Source of the DNA: Lacrimispora celerecrescens
GTDB lineage: Bacteria > Bacillota > Clostridia > Lachnospirales > Lachnospiraceae
Assembly (NCBI RefSeq): GCF_000732605.1
Contig: NZ_JPME01000030.1
Span: forward strand, 1-33,412
Reading direction: 5' to 3'
DNA: 33,412 nucleotides
Shown: piece by piece, positions 1-6,363 of the stretch
How positions within the stretch are numbered: position 1 is the first letter of the stretch
Layout: each line of letters opens with the position of its first letter
The notes under the pieces: generated by a model
Told to the model about the DNA's origin: nothing
Database searches by the model: none
What the model saw: the letters and a program-made list of their open reading frames with translations, nothing else
Position numbers and translations under genes: made by a program

Positions 1-149
1 ATTACTCCTGTTTCTAATAAACAATTTATAAAATCAATTACATCGTTAATATCTACTGTGTTTTTCTTAAAAGAAAGTTCCAAAACAGGTAATATATAAT
101 TTTTATTCGAAAATCTATAAATACTCAAAGAAAGAGATGACGAAAAGAA
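1..149 (-). pseudogene. possible gene fragment running off the left edge
   Basis: A reading frame on the minus strand stays open from a stop at 150-152 to the left edge, about 49 codons. It has no ATG; the first possible start is TTG at 126-128. The translated composition looks protein-like (hydrophobic and charged residues mixed, for example LPVLELSFKKNTVDINDV). A second frame covering about 130-210 on the same strand (NPMAVSNVFYSFVMPVVDSF) would join it by one frameshift, so this may be a decayed gene. I do not recognise the family. It could equally be chance AT-rich open frame. Confidence 0.25.
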
Positions 150-252
150 TCAACAACGGGCATTACAAATGAATAGAATACATTGCTGACGGCCATCGGA
201 TTATGAAAATCTGGTGGCTTTTGTATTATGAAAATAGTATAATGGAGGAAGA

Positions 253-438
253 TTATATGAATGGCTTAGATGGATAAAAAGTGATTGGTATGTTTGGTTG
301 CGGCAATGAGTATATGGTAGAATCTCTCATGATCCCATCTAAGTCTCTTGTATTCTCAGCCGGCGTGTTTGGAGTCACGCTTTCTTTTGCCCATAAAAAC
401 AGCCCCACAAGTAATCCGATAAATGCTAATGCTCCCAT
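253..438 (-). CDS. small membrane-anchored protein, unknown
   Basis: A 61-residue protein starting at ATG 438 behind a good ribosome site (AAGGAG, 7 bases upstream). Residues 2-17 (GALAFIGLLVGLFLWA) form one hydrophobic segment; the rest is polar, with no motif I can name. Such an N-terminus is common in small clostridial membrane proteins that are longer than this one, so the gene may be truncated after about residue 20. The next gene upstream on the same strand ends at 665, and no terminator separates this gene from the left-edge fragment. Function unknown; the strong ribosome site is the main reason to call it. Confidence 0.45.
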   Translation of the reverse strand: MGALAFIGLLVGLFLWAKESVTPNTPAENTRDLDGIMRDSTIYSLPQPNIPITFYPSKPFI

Positions 439-616
439 GTTATTATCTCCTTCTTAATTGGATAATTTACTCTTATCTCTTCTCTCTATTCCTTTAATCG
501 CCATTTCAAGCCATCAAAATAGTTCTTTCATCAGTAAAATAGCAGTTTGTACTATGATGCAGTAATTTGCCGACCATAGTTTGGCCCTGAACCAGGTTGG
601 AGAAACGAGATGAAAT

Positions 617-661
617 AAAAAACCAAAGCAGATGATGATACATACCCTGCTTTGGTTTTTT
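617..661 (-). terminator. rho-independent terminator of the FGE-like lipoprotein gene
   Basis: A 13-bp perfect stem (AAAAACCAAAGCA and its complement) encloses a 17-nt loop. It lies 4 bases past the stop of the upstream minus-strand gene and is followed on that strand by a T-run. Confidence 0.75.
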
Positions 662-664
662 CGA

Positions 665-1495
665 TTATTTGTTGCGGCACACACGAAAGCCCTGATCTGC
701 GCCTTTGCCGCTAGCTTCAAATTTGCCACGGTATGAAATTTGGCAGCTAGTAATATCCCCAATCCAGCCTCCACCTTTCCAAGCACGGTAAATTCCGCTT
801 TCAATCCCTGAATCCTCATACCAGTTATAGCACCATTCCCTGACATTTCCCGACATATCATAAATACCCAGTTCATTAGGTATTTTAGACCCAACAGGAT
901 GTGTTATATTCCGATTATTTTCTATGAGTGACCATTTCCATTCGCCGGATAAATATTCTTTGCCGGAATTTCTGAAATACCACGCAGCATCTTCTCCATT
1001 ATTGCTTCCGCTGTAGGTATAATTTTTACTCTTTAATCCTCCGCTTGCAACATATTCCCATTCTGCTTGTGTCGGCAAGCGGTAGCCGTTAGATCCTTCA
1101 TTCACAGTTACCAACCATTTGATGTCATCGTAGTCACTCTTATTTTCCGGATCCTGATTATTCTTATCTATAGTGTAGTATGTAGTCAATCCGTTTTTTT
1201 CACTTCGCTTGTTACAATATTCAATGGCATCATACCAGCTCACCATTTCAACCGGCAGATTATCACCTTTGAAGCCTGAGGGATTATTGCCCATCACTTC
1301 CGTCCACTCCTTTTGGGTTACCTCATATTTACCTATGTAAAAATCAGGTATTGATTCCTCTTCCTCCTGATGGCCGGACGTGGTATTTAAAACAATGCCG
1401 CCTTTGACTAATACGAGATTTTCCTGCTCTTCTTTCGAACAACCGCAGGAAAATACGGATACTAAAATCAATAGCAAGATCAGTTTTTTCCTCAT
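665..1495 (-). CDS. lipoprotein with FGE-sulfatase (SUMF1-type) domain
   Basis: The 276-aa protein begins at ATG 1495, chosen because AAAGGA lies 8 bases upstream; an ATG two codons earlier is too close to it. Residues 1-19 form a lipoprotein signal with the lipobox VFSC/SCGC (acylated Cys17 or Cys19). The rest matches the formylglycine-generating-enzyme fold: FYIGKYEVTQKEW at 52-64, LPVEMVSWYDAIEYCN at 80-95, GYRLPTQAEWEYVASGG at 137-153, GIYDMSGNVREWCYNW at 210-225 and a C-terminal QGFRVCR. In true FGE the copper-binding Cys pair follows the RGGS motif; here the second Cys is present (Cys251) but the first position is Gly246, so formylglycine synthesis is unlikely. Probably a surface protein using the fold for binding or an unrelated role. 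It is monocistronic, with its own terminator. Confidence 0.85.
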   Translation of the reverse strand: MRKKLILLLILVSVFSCGCSKEEQENLVLVKGGIVLNTTSGHQEEEESIPDFYIGKYEVTQKEWTEVMGNNPSGFKGDNLPVEMVSWYDAIEYCNKRSEKNGLTTYYTIDKNNQDPENKSDYDDIKWLVTVNEGSNGYRLPTQAEWEYVASGGLKSKNYTYSGSNNGEDAAWYFRNSGKEYLSGEWKWSLIENNRNITHPVGSKIPNELGIYDMSGNVREWCYNWYEDSGIESGIYRAWKGGGWIGDITSCQISYRGKFEASGKGADQGFRVCRNK

Positions 1496-1570
1496 TGCCA
1501 TGATCCTTTCTGTATGATTTATTATGAAATAAACAGTTATCACAATAAATGTTACGGAAATTCAAATTCT

Positions 1571-1605
1571 ATAATATTTAAATAGTATATAGGTAAGTAT
1601 ATATA
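1571..1605 (+). repeat. left arm of a 35-bp inverted repeat around the xylanase gene
   Basis: These 35 bases match the reverse complement of 2311-2345 at 31 of 35 positions (core AGGTAAGTATAT). The two arms enclose only the GH11 xylanase gene and its ribosome site. The similarity stops abruptly on both sides. The arm also sits about 75-110 bases upstream of the lipoprotein gene, so a regulatory role is possible as well as a cassette end. Confidence 0.6.
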
Positions 1606-1644
1606 AATCAGGTCAGAACACCTATTTTAGATGTTTAAGACAAA

Positions 1645-2283
1645 TTACCAAACAGTTACATCTGCATTACCGCTACTTTGATATCCTTCTACGCAAAGAG
1701 CCTGATATGACCAGGAACTACCTAAATTCATTCCTTTGCTCTTCCATGCATTTACATGGTTTGCAAAATTAATCTGGACATTGCTTCCGGTGGCTCTTTT
1801 TGACTGTCTTACACTCCAGTACTGCTGGAATGTCTGCGTACCGTCGATAGAAGGAGCATTGGTGCGTGTGGTTGTATAGATGTCGTAGGTGCCTCCGTCA
1901 CTGCTTACGGTTCCTTTATAGGTTCCGGTTGGCCTGTAGGTTCCCCAGCTGTCAACGACATAATATTCAATCAAAGCATTTCTTGTCCAGCCGTATAATG
2001 TCAGATAACCGTTGCCGGATGGAGAAAACACACCGGCGTTATAATTTACGACTCTGTTAGCATTTCCGGAATTCCAGCCTTTACCTACAACAAAGTTGCC
2101 GCAGTTTGTCCATTTAACGCTGTAGTTTCCGCCAGATCCATTCACGGCGGTTACTGTTCCGCCCCCATCGGTCCAATTCTGCCAGTAATCTGTAGCCGCA
2201 TAGGTAGTACTTGCAAAGATACTTGAAAAGCCTATTGCAATAATAAAAAGAAACGATAAGACCCTTTTGCTTACTTTATTCAT
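1645..2283 (-). CDS. xynA: secreted GH11 endo-1,4-beta-xylanase
   Basis: A 212-aa protein with a Sec signal peptide (residues 1-30, cut near TTYAA) followed directly by a single GH11 beta-jelly-roll domain, the usual size of Bacillus XynA-like enzymes, with no carbohydrate-binding module. The nucleophile Glu106 lies in [17 protein letters not shown] and the acid/base Glu199 in [18 protein letters not shown], both intact; the thumb region [16 protein letters not shown] is also present. It should cut internal beta-1,4 bonds of xylan outside the cell. The start at ATG 2283 follows a strong GGAGGG. It is flanked by inverted repeats and has unrelated neighbours, which suggests that it arrived as a single-gene insertion. 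Confidence 0.95.
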   Translation of the reverse strand: MNKVSKRVLSFLFIIAIGFSSIFASTTYAATDYWQNWTDGGGTVTAVNGSGGNYSVKWTNCGNFVVGKGWNSGNANRVVNYNAGVFSPSGNGYLTLYGWTRNALIEYYVVDSWGTYRPTGTYKGTVSSDGGTYDIYTTTRTNAPSIDGTQTFQQYWSVRQSKRATGSNVQINFANHVNAWKSKGMNLGSSWSYQALCVEGYQSSGNADVTVW

Positions 2284-2310
2284 TTTTACCCTCCTGTTTT
2301 AAAAACATGC

Positions 2311-2345
2311 TACATATACTTACCTACATACGATATAAATATTAT
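2311..2345 (-). repeat. right arm of the 35-bp inverted repeat
   Basis: This is the partner of 1571-1605, with 31 of 35 positions matching in inverted orientation (core ATATACTTACCTA). It lies 28-62 bases upstream of the xylanase start, so it also overlaps the place where that gene's promoter would be expected. Confidence 0.6.
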
Positions 2346-2774
2346 CTGTTATTCTCCCCTCCCATCTTAGTTTAACCAGCTCTGTTTGGAATAAGGCCGG
2401 AGCGGTTTTAGGATTTGATTTTTTCCGTAATAAGCTCGAAGAGCGAATGTGCATTTTGCTTAAAACGCACAAATTTATCTGTCAAATTAAGTATTTTAAA
2501 AAATTAGTCTGAATTAAATGGTGATTTGTATGAAATGTATTTGCCATGGACATAATATCAGAATTGGAAAAATTTGTAAATACATTCCGTAAAAAAATAT
2601 TTTTTTCGGCTTAAGTAACAAAATATTCTAATAATTTAGGAATAAGTAAATATTTTTTGTTTATTTTTTAATGTTGATTTTCTATAAAAAGTAAGTAAAA
2701 GGGTGGTGAAAAGCTCTTGAAAATCTAATTATCATAATTAAATGATTGTTTCATAGCTTAAATATCAGTTTTCA
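2346..2774. other. gene-free AT-rich stretch
   Basis: No protein-like frame with a ribosome site was found on either strand. The stretch is very AT-rich, with A and T runs around 2580-2700. It separates the xylanase cassette from the small peptide gene; only its left end can contain xylanase promoter sequence. Confidence 0.5.
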
Positions 2775-2894
2775 CTACCAATCACCACAGTCAACATCTC
2801 CTATAGAGACACTTGTAACAACGCTGTCTTGTGAAGGGCTACCACCAAAACCATCGCGTTTACAATCGCACATGTAGAGGGAAGCTCCTTTCAC
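2775..2894 (-). CDS. 39-aa Cys-containing peptide with GTG start, unknown
   Basis: On the minus strand a GTG at 2892-2894 follows AAGGAGG by 9 bases, close to an ideal ribosome site, and opens a 39-codon frame ending in TAG at 2775-2777. The peptide starts MKGASLYMCDCKRDGFGG, then has a Ser/Thr-rich middle (SPSQDSVVTSVS) and ends GDVDCGDW. It has three Cys (9, 11, 36), no hydrophobic signal segment and an acidic C-terminus. An in-frame stop immediately upstream fixes the start. No maturation or export gene is nearby. It could be a secreted or modified signalling peptide, a metal-binding micropeptide, or a remnant; I do not recognise it. Confidence 0.45.
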   Translation of the reverse strand: MKGASLYMCDCKRDGFGGSPSQDSVVTSVSIGDVDCGDW

Positions 2895-2982
2895 AGTAAG
2901 GCTACCTCCTTATTACACTTCGTCCTGCTCCCTGATATGAAGTTCTGTAGCACTTACTGATCATGATCGTGTTGTTTACTCC

Positions 2983-3015
2983 AGGGGGGTGAAAATCTAT
3001 GATTTTCACCCCCTT
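2983..3015. terminator. perfect 13-bp stem hairpin, possible terminator
   Basis: GGGGGTGAAAATC at 2985-2997 and its exact complement at 3001-3013 enclose the 3-nt loop TAT. Neither side has a long T-run, so this could be a terminator lacking a strong U-tract, a transcript-end structure or a DNA-level palindrome. It lies about 90 bases upstream of the 39-aa peptide gene. Confidence 0.5.
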
Positions 3016-3089
3016 AAGTTAAATCCTAATTTAGTTTTAAACACTTATTTTATCAGCAATTTATCAAGTTGTATTATTTTTATCAAATA

Positions 3090-3133
3090 GAAGAAGCTAT
3101 GAACCGACTTTTAAATCAGCACATAGCTTCTTC
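3090..3133 (-). terminator. 12-bp stem hairpin downstream of the 197-aa protein gene
   Basis: GAAGAAGCTATG at 3090-3101 pairs with 3122-3133 across a 20-nt loop. It lies about 100 bases past the stop at 3237. On the minus strand it is followed by a weak T-containing tract, so terminator is the most likely reading. Confidence 0.45.
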
Positions 3134-3236
3134 GTTAAAACAAGCATTCCTAAAACATTTAAGTTTAGTAGGGTTGTAAATAAAGTTATATCATTTGTTG
3201 TATCTCAGAATTTCATTACTATTACGAAAAATAGAT

Positions 3237-3830
3237 TTACTTATTTCTTAATGTATCTATTACATTGTCTTTTTTAGAGAGATACCAAGAAAGACAAAAC
3301 TCTAAATCCATTTTATATTGATCAGCTATCTTGTCAAATCCCCACCTTTTTTGCTGGTCGGATTCCTTTTCCATTTGGGTTTTAAAATTCTGCTTTTCAT
3401 GGACATCTTCAGTTTCAAGTATCCGAGAAGCGATTCTCCGGACGGAAGACGGTTCCTCTCCTGGGACATTTTGTTCCCTTAAATGCACACTCAGCGCTAT
3501 CATTTCAACCGCAGAGGCATTTTCTGGATTTACATTATTCACATAAATTTTACTCGTAAAATTATTCCCTTGCTTATCCCTTCCTATAGCCAGAATGACA
3601 GGATTCTCTTTTGTAGAAGTATCATCATACTTCATATGCAGAGGCTGATTTGTTAGACAATGAACCACGCTATACAAATAATCGGGTCTTAGATTATCCA
3701 CGTTTTCCTCTGGCCTTATCTCTTTTATTTCCGAAGAAGTATTCATTTGAAAAATATTATCTTCAACCTTTCTGGCAGTTGGATAACTTAGGGGTTTTGT
3801 TACATAGTTATTGCCAATGGTTAAGCTCAT
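3237..3830 (-). CDS. 197-aa protein, unknown
   Basis: The start at ATG 3830 follows GGAGG at a good distance. There is no signal peptide or membrane segment. The N-terminus (MSLTIGNNYVTKPLSYPTAR) resembles in style the short lead-ins of several uncharacterised Lachnospiraceae proteins found beside secreted or toxin-like genes, but I cannot name a family. The middle (about 45-120) alternates short hydrophobic strands; residues 130-175 are charged and probably helical. It follows the secreted-protein pseudogene on the same strand with a 27-base gap, so the two were probably co-transcribed. Function unknown. Confidence 0.7.
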   Translation of the reverse strand: MSLTIGNNYVTKPLSYPTARKVEDNIFQMNTSSEIKEIRPEENVDNLRPDYLYSVVHCLTNQPLHMKYDDTSTKENPVILAIGRDKQGNNFTSKIYVNNVNPENASAVEMIALSVHLREQNVPGEEPSSVRRIASRILETEDVHEKQNFKTQMEKESDQQKRWGFDKIADQYKMDLEFCLSWYLSKKDNVIDTLRNK

Positions 3831-3857
3831 TTATAAACCTCCAAAATCATATATCGT

Positions 3858-4240
3858 TTAGTATGTAACTGTACCAGTTTTCTCTATAGTATTGTATGGA
3901 GAACCATAAGAAGTAACTTTAACTCTAAACGTATGTTTTCCCGACGTAACAGGCCCACAGTCATAATAGCGTTCAAAACCAATCGGCGTGCCGGCATAAT
4001 TTTTAATTACATCGTACCAAAATTCTTTTGTATTAACATTATCGTATGTGGCAACCGAGCCCCCATGGCCCATTGTTCTTACTACAAAATATACATGACC
4101 ATTCATAGAATCTAGAGCAGGACTTCCAAAGTTTTATTCCAAACTCCTTTTTCTGTAATAGTCACACTTGAGACCGGTTGCAGCGGCGCCGCAAAGCAGT
4201 CATTGAAAATACCATTAAAATAGAAATCGTGATTAATAAT
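3858..4240 (-). pseudogene. secreted small protein gene broken by two frameshifts
   Basis: The last 82 codons (from ATG 4106) are intact, but the frame continues upstream with no ribosome site at that ATG. Read across frames, the minus strand gives a hydrophobic signal-like segment (LLLITISILMVFSMTA), then in a second frame FAAPLQPVSSVTITEKGV and WNKTLEV, then in a third frame ALDSMNGHVYFVVRTMG and on to the end. Joined, these make a normal exported protein of about 125 residues with a signal peptide and a beta-rich mature part ending in YNTIEKTGTVTY. Two single-base changes, near 4185 and near 4120, would restore it. The original start codon is not evident. Either a decayed gene or two assembly errors. 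Function unknown. Confidence 0.6.
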
Positions 4241-4422
4241 AAACTCCCATAAATATTACCATATTTATCCAATAAGTTCAAGTGTCGGTGTTAGTCGCCA
4301 AGCCGTATATAAAAAAACAAGCAAGAACCCTAATCAGTTTACGCCCCTTTACAGTCAACCGGGACACAAGACTATATAGAAAAGATGGGAAAATCCTTAT
4401 AAATTCCTGATTTCATCTGATC

Positions 4423-4857
4423 CTATTCATCTTCTTCGTTTTCTATTTCTTTAATTTCTTGTTTTGCCCACACCAGAATATCATTAAGGCGTTTAATTCT
4501 TAATTCTTTATATTCAGAATCAGAAGTTGTATCCGAAAGATGATCTATATCATATTCCCCTTCATCATATTTTTCTGGATAATCACACATAATTCTTCGT
4601 ATTTCATCCCTTACCCACATTGGGATACAATCTGGAATTACATATTCATTTCTGCCTGCATATTCGACTTCTAGTAATCCTCCGTTTACACTCATGCATA
4701 GAGCAGCCCCAAGAAGCGCTAAACTCTCTATCGTTCCATAGCTTAACTTATGGTCATGATAATTAAAAGGAAATGTGCATAGACACCCATATCTATAATC
4801 TTCATAGCCAAATCTCACATATTTTTCCAAACCTAACGGGTATCTTGTTTCTCCCAT
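4423..4857 (-). CDS. 144-aa acidic protein, possible immunity protein
   Basis: The start at ATG 4857 has an excellent ribosome site (AAAGGAGGAG). The protein is cytosolic, with no signal or membrane segment. It is aromatic and Cys-containing at the N-terminus and ends in a strongly acidic helix (AKQEIKEIENEEDE). I do not recognise the family. Its start lies 26 bases past the stop of a short frame (4884-5027) that resembles the C-terminal end of a polymorphic toxin. Small, acidic, lone proteins directly behind a toxin tail are typical immunity proteins; that role is inferred only from position and character. Confidence 0.7.
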   Translation of the reverse strand: MGETRYPLGLEKYVRFGYEDYRYGCLCTFPFNYHDHKLSYGTIESLALLGAALCMSVNGGLLEVEYAGRNEYVIPDCIPMWVRDEIRRIMCDYPEKYDEGEYDIDHLSDTTSDSEYKELRIKRLNDILVWAKQEIKEIENEEDE

Positions 4858-4883
4858 GGTACTCCTCCTTTGAAGTTGTGGGT

Positions 4884-5066
4884 CTATTGGTTAACAGATT
4901 TCCAATTATCAAAGCTATCTTTTCGACAGTACGTCAGGTATTTCCCTGTCAGGCTGTACACATAAACTGATCCAGTTTTCGGATTTTCAAGTATGTACTT
5001 AGTGCCTTTTTTCGGATACCCGCCTTTTCATAATACCAACACTTGCTTATACGATTTATCTCTTAA
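4884..5066 (-). pseudogene. remnant of a toxin-like C-terminus
   Basis: A minus-strand frame of 47 codons (5027-4884) has no start codon. It reads KGGYPKKGTKYILENPKTGS, then VYVYSLTGKYLTYCRKDSF and DNWKSVNQ. The pattern of a glycine/lysine turn, then KYILENPKTG, then a short strand-rich tail is like the extreme C-terminus of polymorphic-toxin or Rhs-tip nuclease domains. An in-frame TGA at 5028-5030 interrupts it, and about 12 further plausible codons lie before that stop. No N-terminal delivery part is present. It directly precedes the possible immunity gene. Family assignment is a guess. Confidence 0.4.
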
Positions 5067-5081
5067 ATTACTCCCCTATAT

Positions 5082-5103
5082 AATCTCACACTAATCTCAC
5101 ACT
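5082..5103. repeat. two tandem copies of an 11-bp unit
   Basis: AATCTCACACT occurs twice without a gap, about 100 bases upstream of the 5206 start. It may be a regulatory repeat or simple slippage; nothing else supports either. Confidence 0.4.
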
Positions 5104-5205
5104 ATCCCTGCAATATAAAGTCTATGAATTAGGGCTTGTGTCAAAAAGATTTATATTGAATATTATAATATTGTAAGTAAGTATTTAAGGGGGCGCAAAA
5201 CTGTT

Positions 5206-5559
5206 ATGAAAGTTCAGGAAAAAGAATTAGAAGAATTGAAAGAGGATGTATTAAGAGATATAGAGGGAAAATCAGATGATGAAATAATGGAAATATTAAG
5301 AAAAAATTTTAATATTGATTGGGACATTCCTAGATGCTGTGATCAGAGACCATGTAAAAATTGGTATGCTCAAGTTTTCACTTACTGCAGCACAAGAGAG
5401 TTAGAGAGAGAATTAAATTTTTTCTTGTTCTTAATCAACCTTTTTGGTCACATCTTTGGTTTTTGCTTCAACCAAGAGAGTACAGTTTTTTTAGGCTGTA
5501 CATGCCCTTGTGGTAATAAACAAATCATTCTTTATTATACAATTGTATTTAAGGATTAA
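5206..5559 (+). CDS. 117-aa Cys-rich protein, unknown
   Basis: The start at ATG 5206 has an AAGGGGG site about 13 bases upstream, somewhat far. Residues 1-40 form a charged, probably coiled helix (EKELEELKEDVLRDIEGKSD); residues 42-117 carry eight Cys, including RCCDQRPC and CTCPCGNK, separated by a hydrophobic stretch (FFLFLINLFGHIFGF) that may be a membrane-associated helix. It ends at a clear terminator and is a single-gene unit. Two other Cys/His-rich genes follow within 1.2 kb, which suggests a group of metal-binding or disulphide-linked proteins, perhaps of the spore surface. I do not recognise the family. Confidence 0.6.
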   Translation: MKVQEKELEELKEDVLRDIEGKSDDEIMEILRKNFNIDWDIPRCCDQRPCKNWYAQVFTYCSTRELERELNFFLFLINLFGHIFGFCFNQESTVFLGCTCPCGNKQIILYYTIVFKD

Positions 5560-5587
5560 TAATCTTTCTATTGATGGTGTTTGAGGT

Positions 5588-5625
5588 TTCCCCTGGTCAT
5601 TTGCCGGGGGAATTCTTTTGTTTTA
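5588..5625 (+). terminator. terminator of the 117-aa Cys-rich gene
   Basis: TTCCCCTGG and CCGGGGGAA form a 9-bp stem with a 7-nt loop, followed by a T-rich tract (TTCTTTTGTTTT). Confidence 0.85.
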
Positions 5626-5647
5626 TTGAGTAAAAGTTGAATTCTAT

Positions 5648-5679
5648 AAAAAGCGGGCCCGGAAAAACGAAGCCCGCTC
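5648..5679 (-). terminator. terminator of the [14 protein letters not shown] gene
   Basis: On the minus strand AGCGGGC pairs with GCCCGCT across a short loop and is followed by TTTTT. It lies a few bases past the stop at 5684. Confidence 0.85.
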
Positions 5680-5683
5680 TAGA

Positions 5684-6034
5684 CTATTTTACATAATCTT
5701 CATACTCTTCATAATCTTCATACTCTTCATAATCATCATACTTTTCACATTCGTCACATTCATTTTCTTTCCGTCTGCATTTTCTGCAACCGTCTTTAAA
5801 ACCTCTCCAGTAAGCTTCTTTTAGTGCTTTTTGGAACCATTCGAAGTCCTTACCATGATCATGATCACATTCACATTCATGTTTGGGTTTGCATTCACAT
5901 TCATGTTTGGGTTTGCATTCACATTCATGTTTGGGTCTGCATTCACATTCATGTTTTGGCTTGCATTCACATTCATGTTTGGGTTCACATTTCTCAAAAC
6001 ATTCACATCTACATTTAAAAGTATCGCTACTCAT
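5684..6034 (-). CDS. Cys/His/Glu-rich tandem-repeat protein, probable spore-surface or metal-binding protein
   Basis: The start at ATG 6034 follows AAAGGAG by 10 bases. Residues 1-15 are Cys-rich, then an 8-residue unit CECKPKHE is repeated about five times (16-56), followed by DHDHGKD. Next come a helical segment ([20 protein letters not shown]) with a further Cys cluster ([16 protein letters not shown]) and a repetitive acidic tail of DYEEYE units. There is no signal peptide. Alternating Cys and His would bind metals or cross-link, as in coat and exosporium proteins; that function is inferred. A SigK-like promoter lies upstream. The 24-bp DNA repeat keeps other frames open, which explains the overlapping spurious frames. 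Confidence 0.8.
   Translation of the reverse strand: MSSDTFKCRCECFEKCEPKHECECKPKHECECRPKHECECKPKHECECKPKHECECDHDHGKDFEWFQKALKEAYWRGFKDGCRKCRRKENECDECEKYDDYEEYEDYEEYEDYVK
5868..5985. repeat. 24-bp tandem repeat inside the Cys/His-rich gene
   Basis: Units begin at 5868, 5892, 5916, 5940 and 5964 (the last partial). Each has the form CATTCACATTCATGTTTGGG followed by four variable bases, differing by one to three bases. Each unit encodes one CECKPKHE. The period is a multiple of three, so copy-number change would keep the frame. Confidence 0.9.
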
Positions 6035-6067
6035 ATACTTAGACTCCTTTCATGTTGTACTACACAA

Positions 6068-6095
6068 TATTATATGGGACAAGTAGACAAGGTGT
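6068..6095 (-). promoter_or_regulatory. SigK-like promoter of the [14 protein letters not shown] gene
   Basis: On the minus strand AC (6094-6095) is followed after 17 bases by CATATAATA (6068-6076), which fits the mother-cell SigK pattern of AC, 16-17 bases, CATANNNTA. It lies about 35 bases upstream of the start codon. Confidence 0.45.
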
Positions 6096-6287
6096 GTATT
6101 CGGAGAATGGCTTATACAGAAAGTGGACCCAGGTCAAAGCCCCGGAGCCCACTAAAATAAGGAAGATGAATAAATGAATCGCATAGTATATTATATGTAA
6201 TAGTCCCTGGTTTGTACTATAGGATATGAGTTATTGGACAAGATCGTTATCGATGGATATGAAGTGGCAGACAAACTCAGAAACAAC

Positions 6288-6314
6288 ACCTTACTGTTTT
6301 AACTTCATATAATA
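6288..6314 (+). promoter_or_regulatory. SigK-like promoter of the YmaF-like gene
   Basis: AC at 6288-6289 is followed after 16 bases by CATATAATA at 6306-6314, the same nonamer as in the divergent neighbour. It lies 50 bases upstream of the start at 6364. Confidence 0.45.
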
Positions 6315-6363
6315 ATTACGAAAGCAAAGTTTTCAAAATATTGGAGTTCAGGAGTAAATCAAT

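Larger units (their letters stand above)
2895..3236. other. intergenic region holding two hairpins
   Basis: No long frame is supported here. The region contains two strong inverted repeats, described separately at 2983-3015 and 3090-3133, plus the 10-bp palindrome GATCATGATC near 2959-2968. It lies between the 197-aa protein gene and the 39-aa peptide gene, both on the minus strand. Confidence 0.5.
6035..6363. other. divergent promoter region between two Cys/His-rich genes
   Basis: There is no gene here. The region carries two copies of the same element, CATATAATA, one facing each gene, listed separately. No other convincing hairpin or frame was found. Confidence 0.55.

Noticed and set aside
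514-894. 126-codon frame antisense in part to the FGE-like lipoprotein gene's tail
   Set aside because: It overlaps a clear gene and its terminator on the same strand and has no ribosome site.
4270-4390. A minus-strand open piece reading LTVKGRKLIRVLACFFIYG
   Set aside because: It has no start codon, no ribosome site and no recognisable domain; possibly a scrap of mobile DNA but not enough to call.
5868-5985. Short regular repeats suggestive of a CRISPR array
   Set aside because: Units are adjacent, with no spacers, are in frame inside a protein gene, and no cas gene is near.
5821-6160. Several overlapping frames on both strands across the CECKPKHE region
   Set aside because: They exist only because the 24-bp repeat has a period divisible by three; none has a ribosome site, and their products are monotonous His/Phe/Asn repeats.
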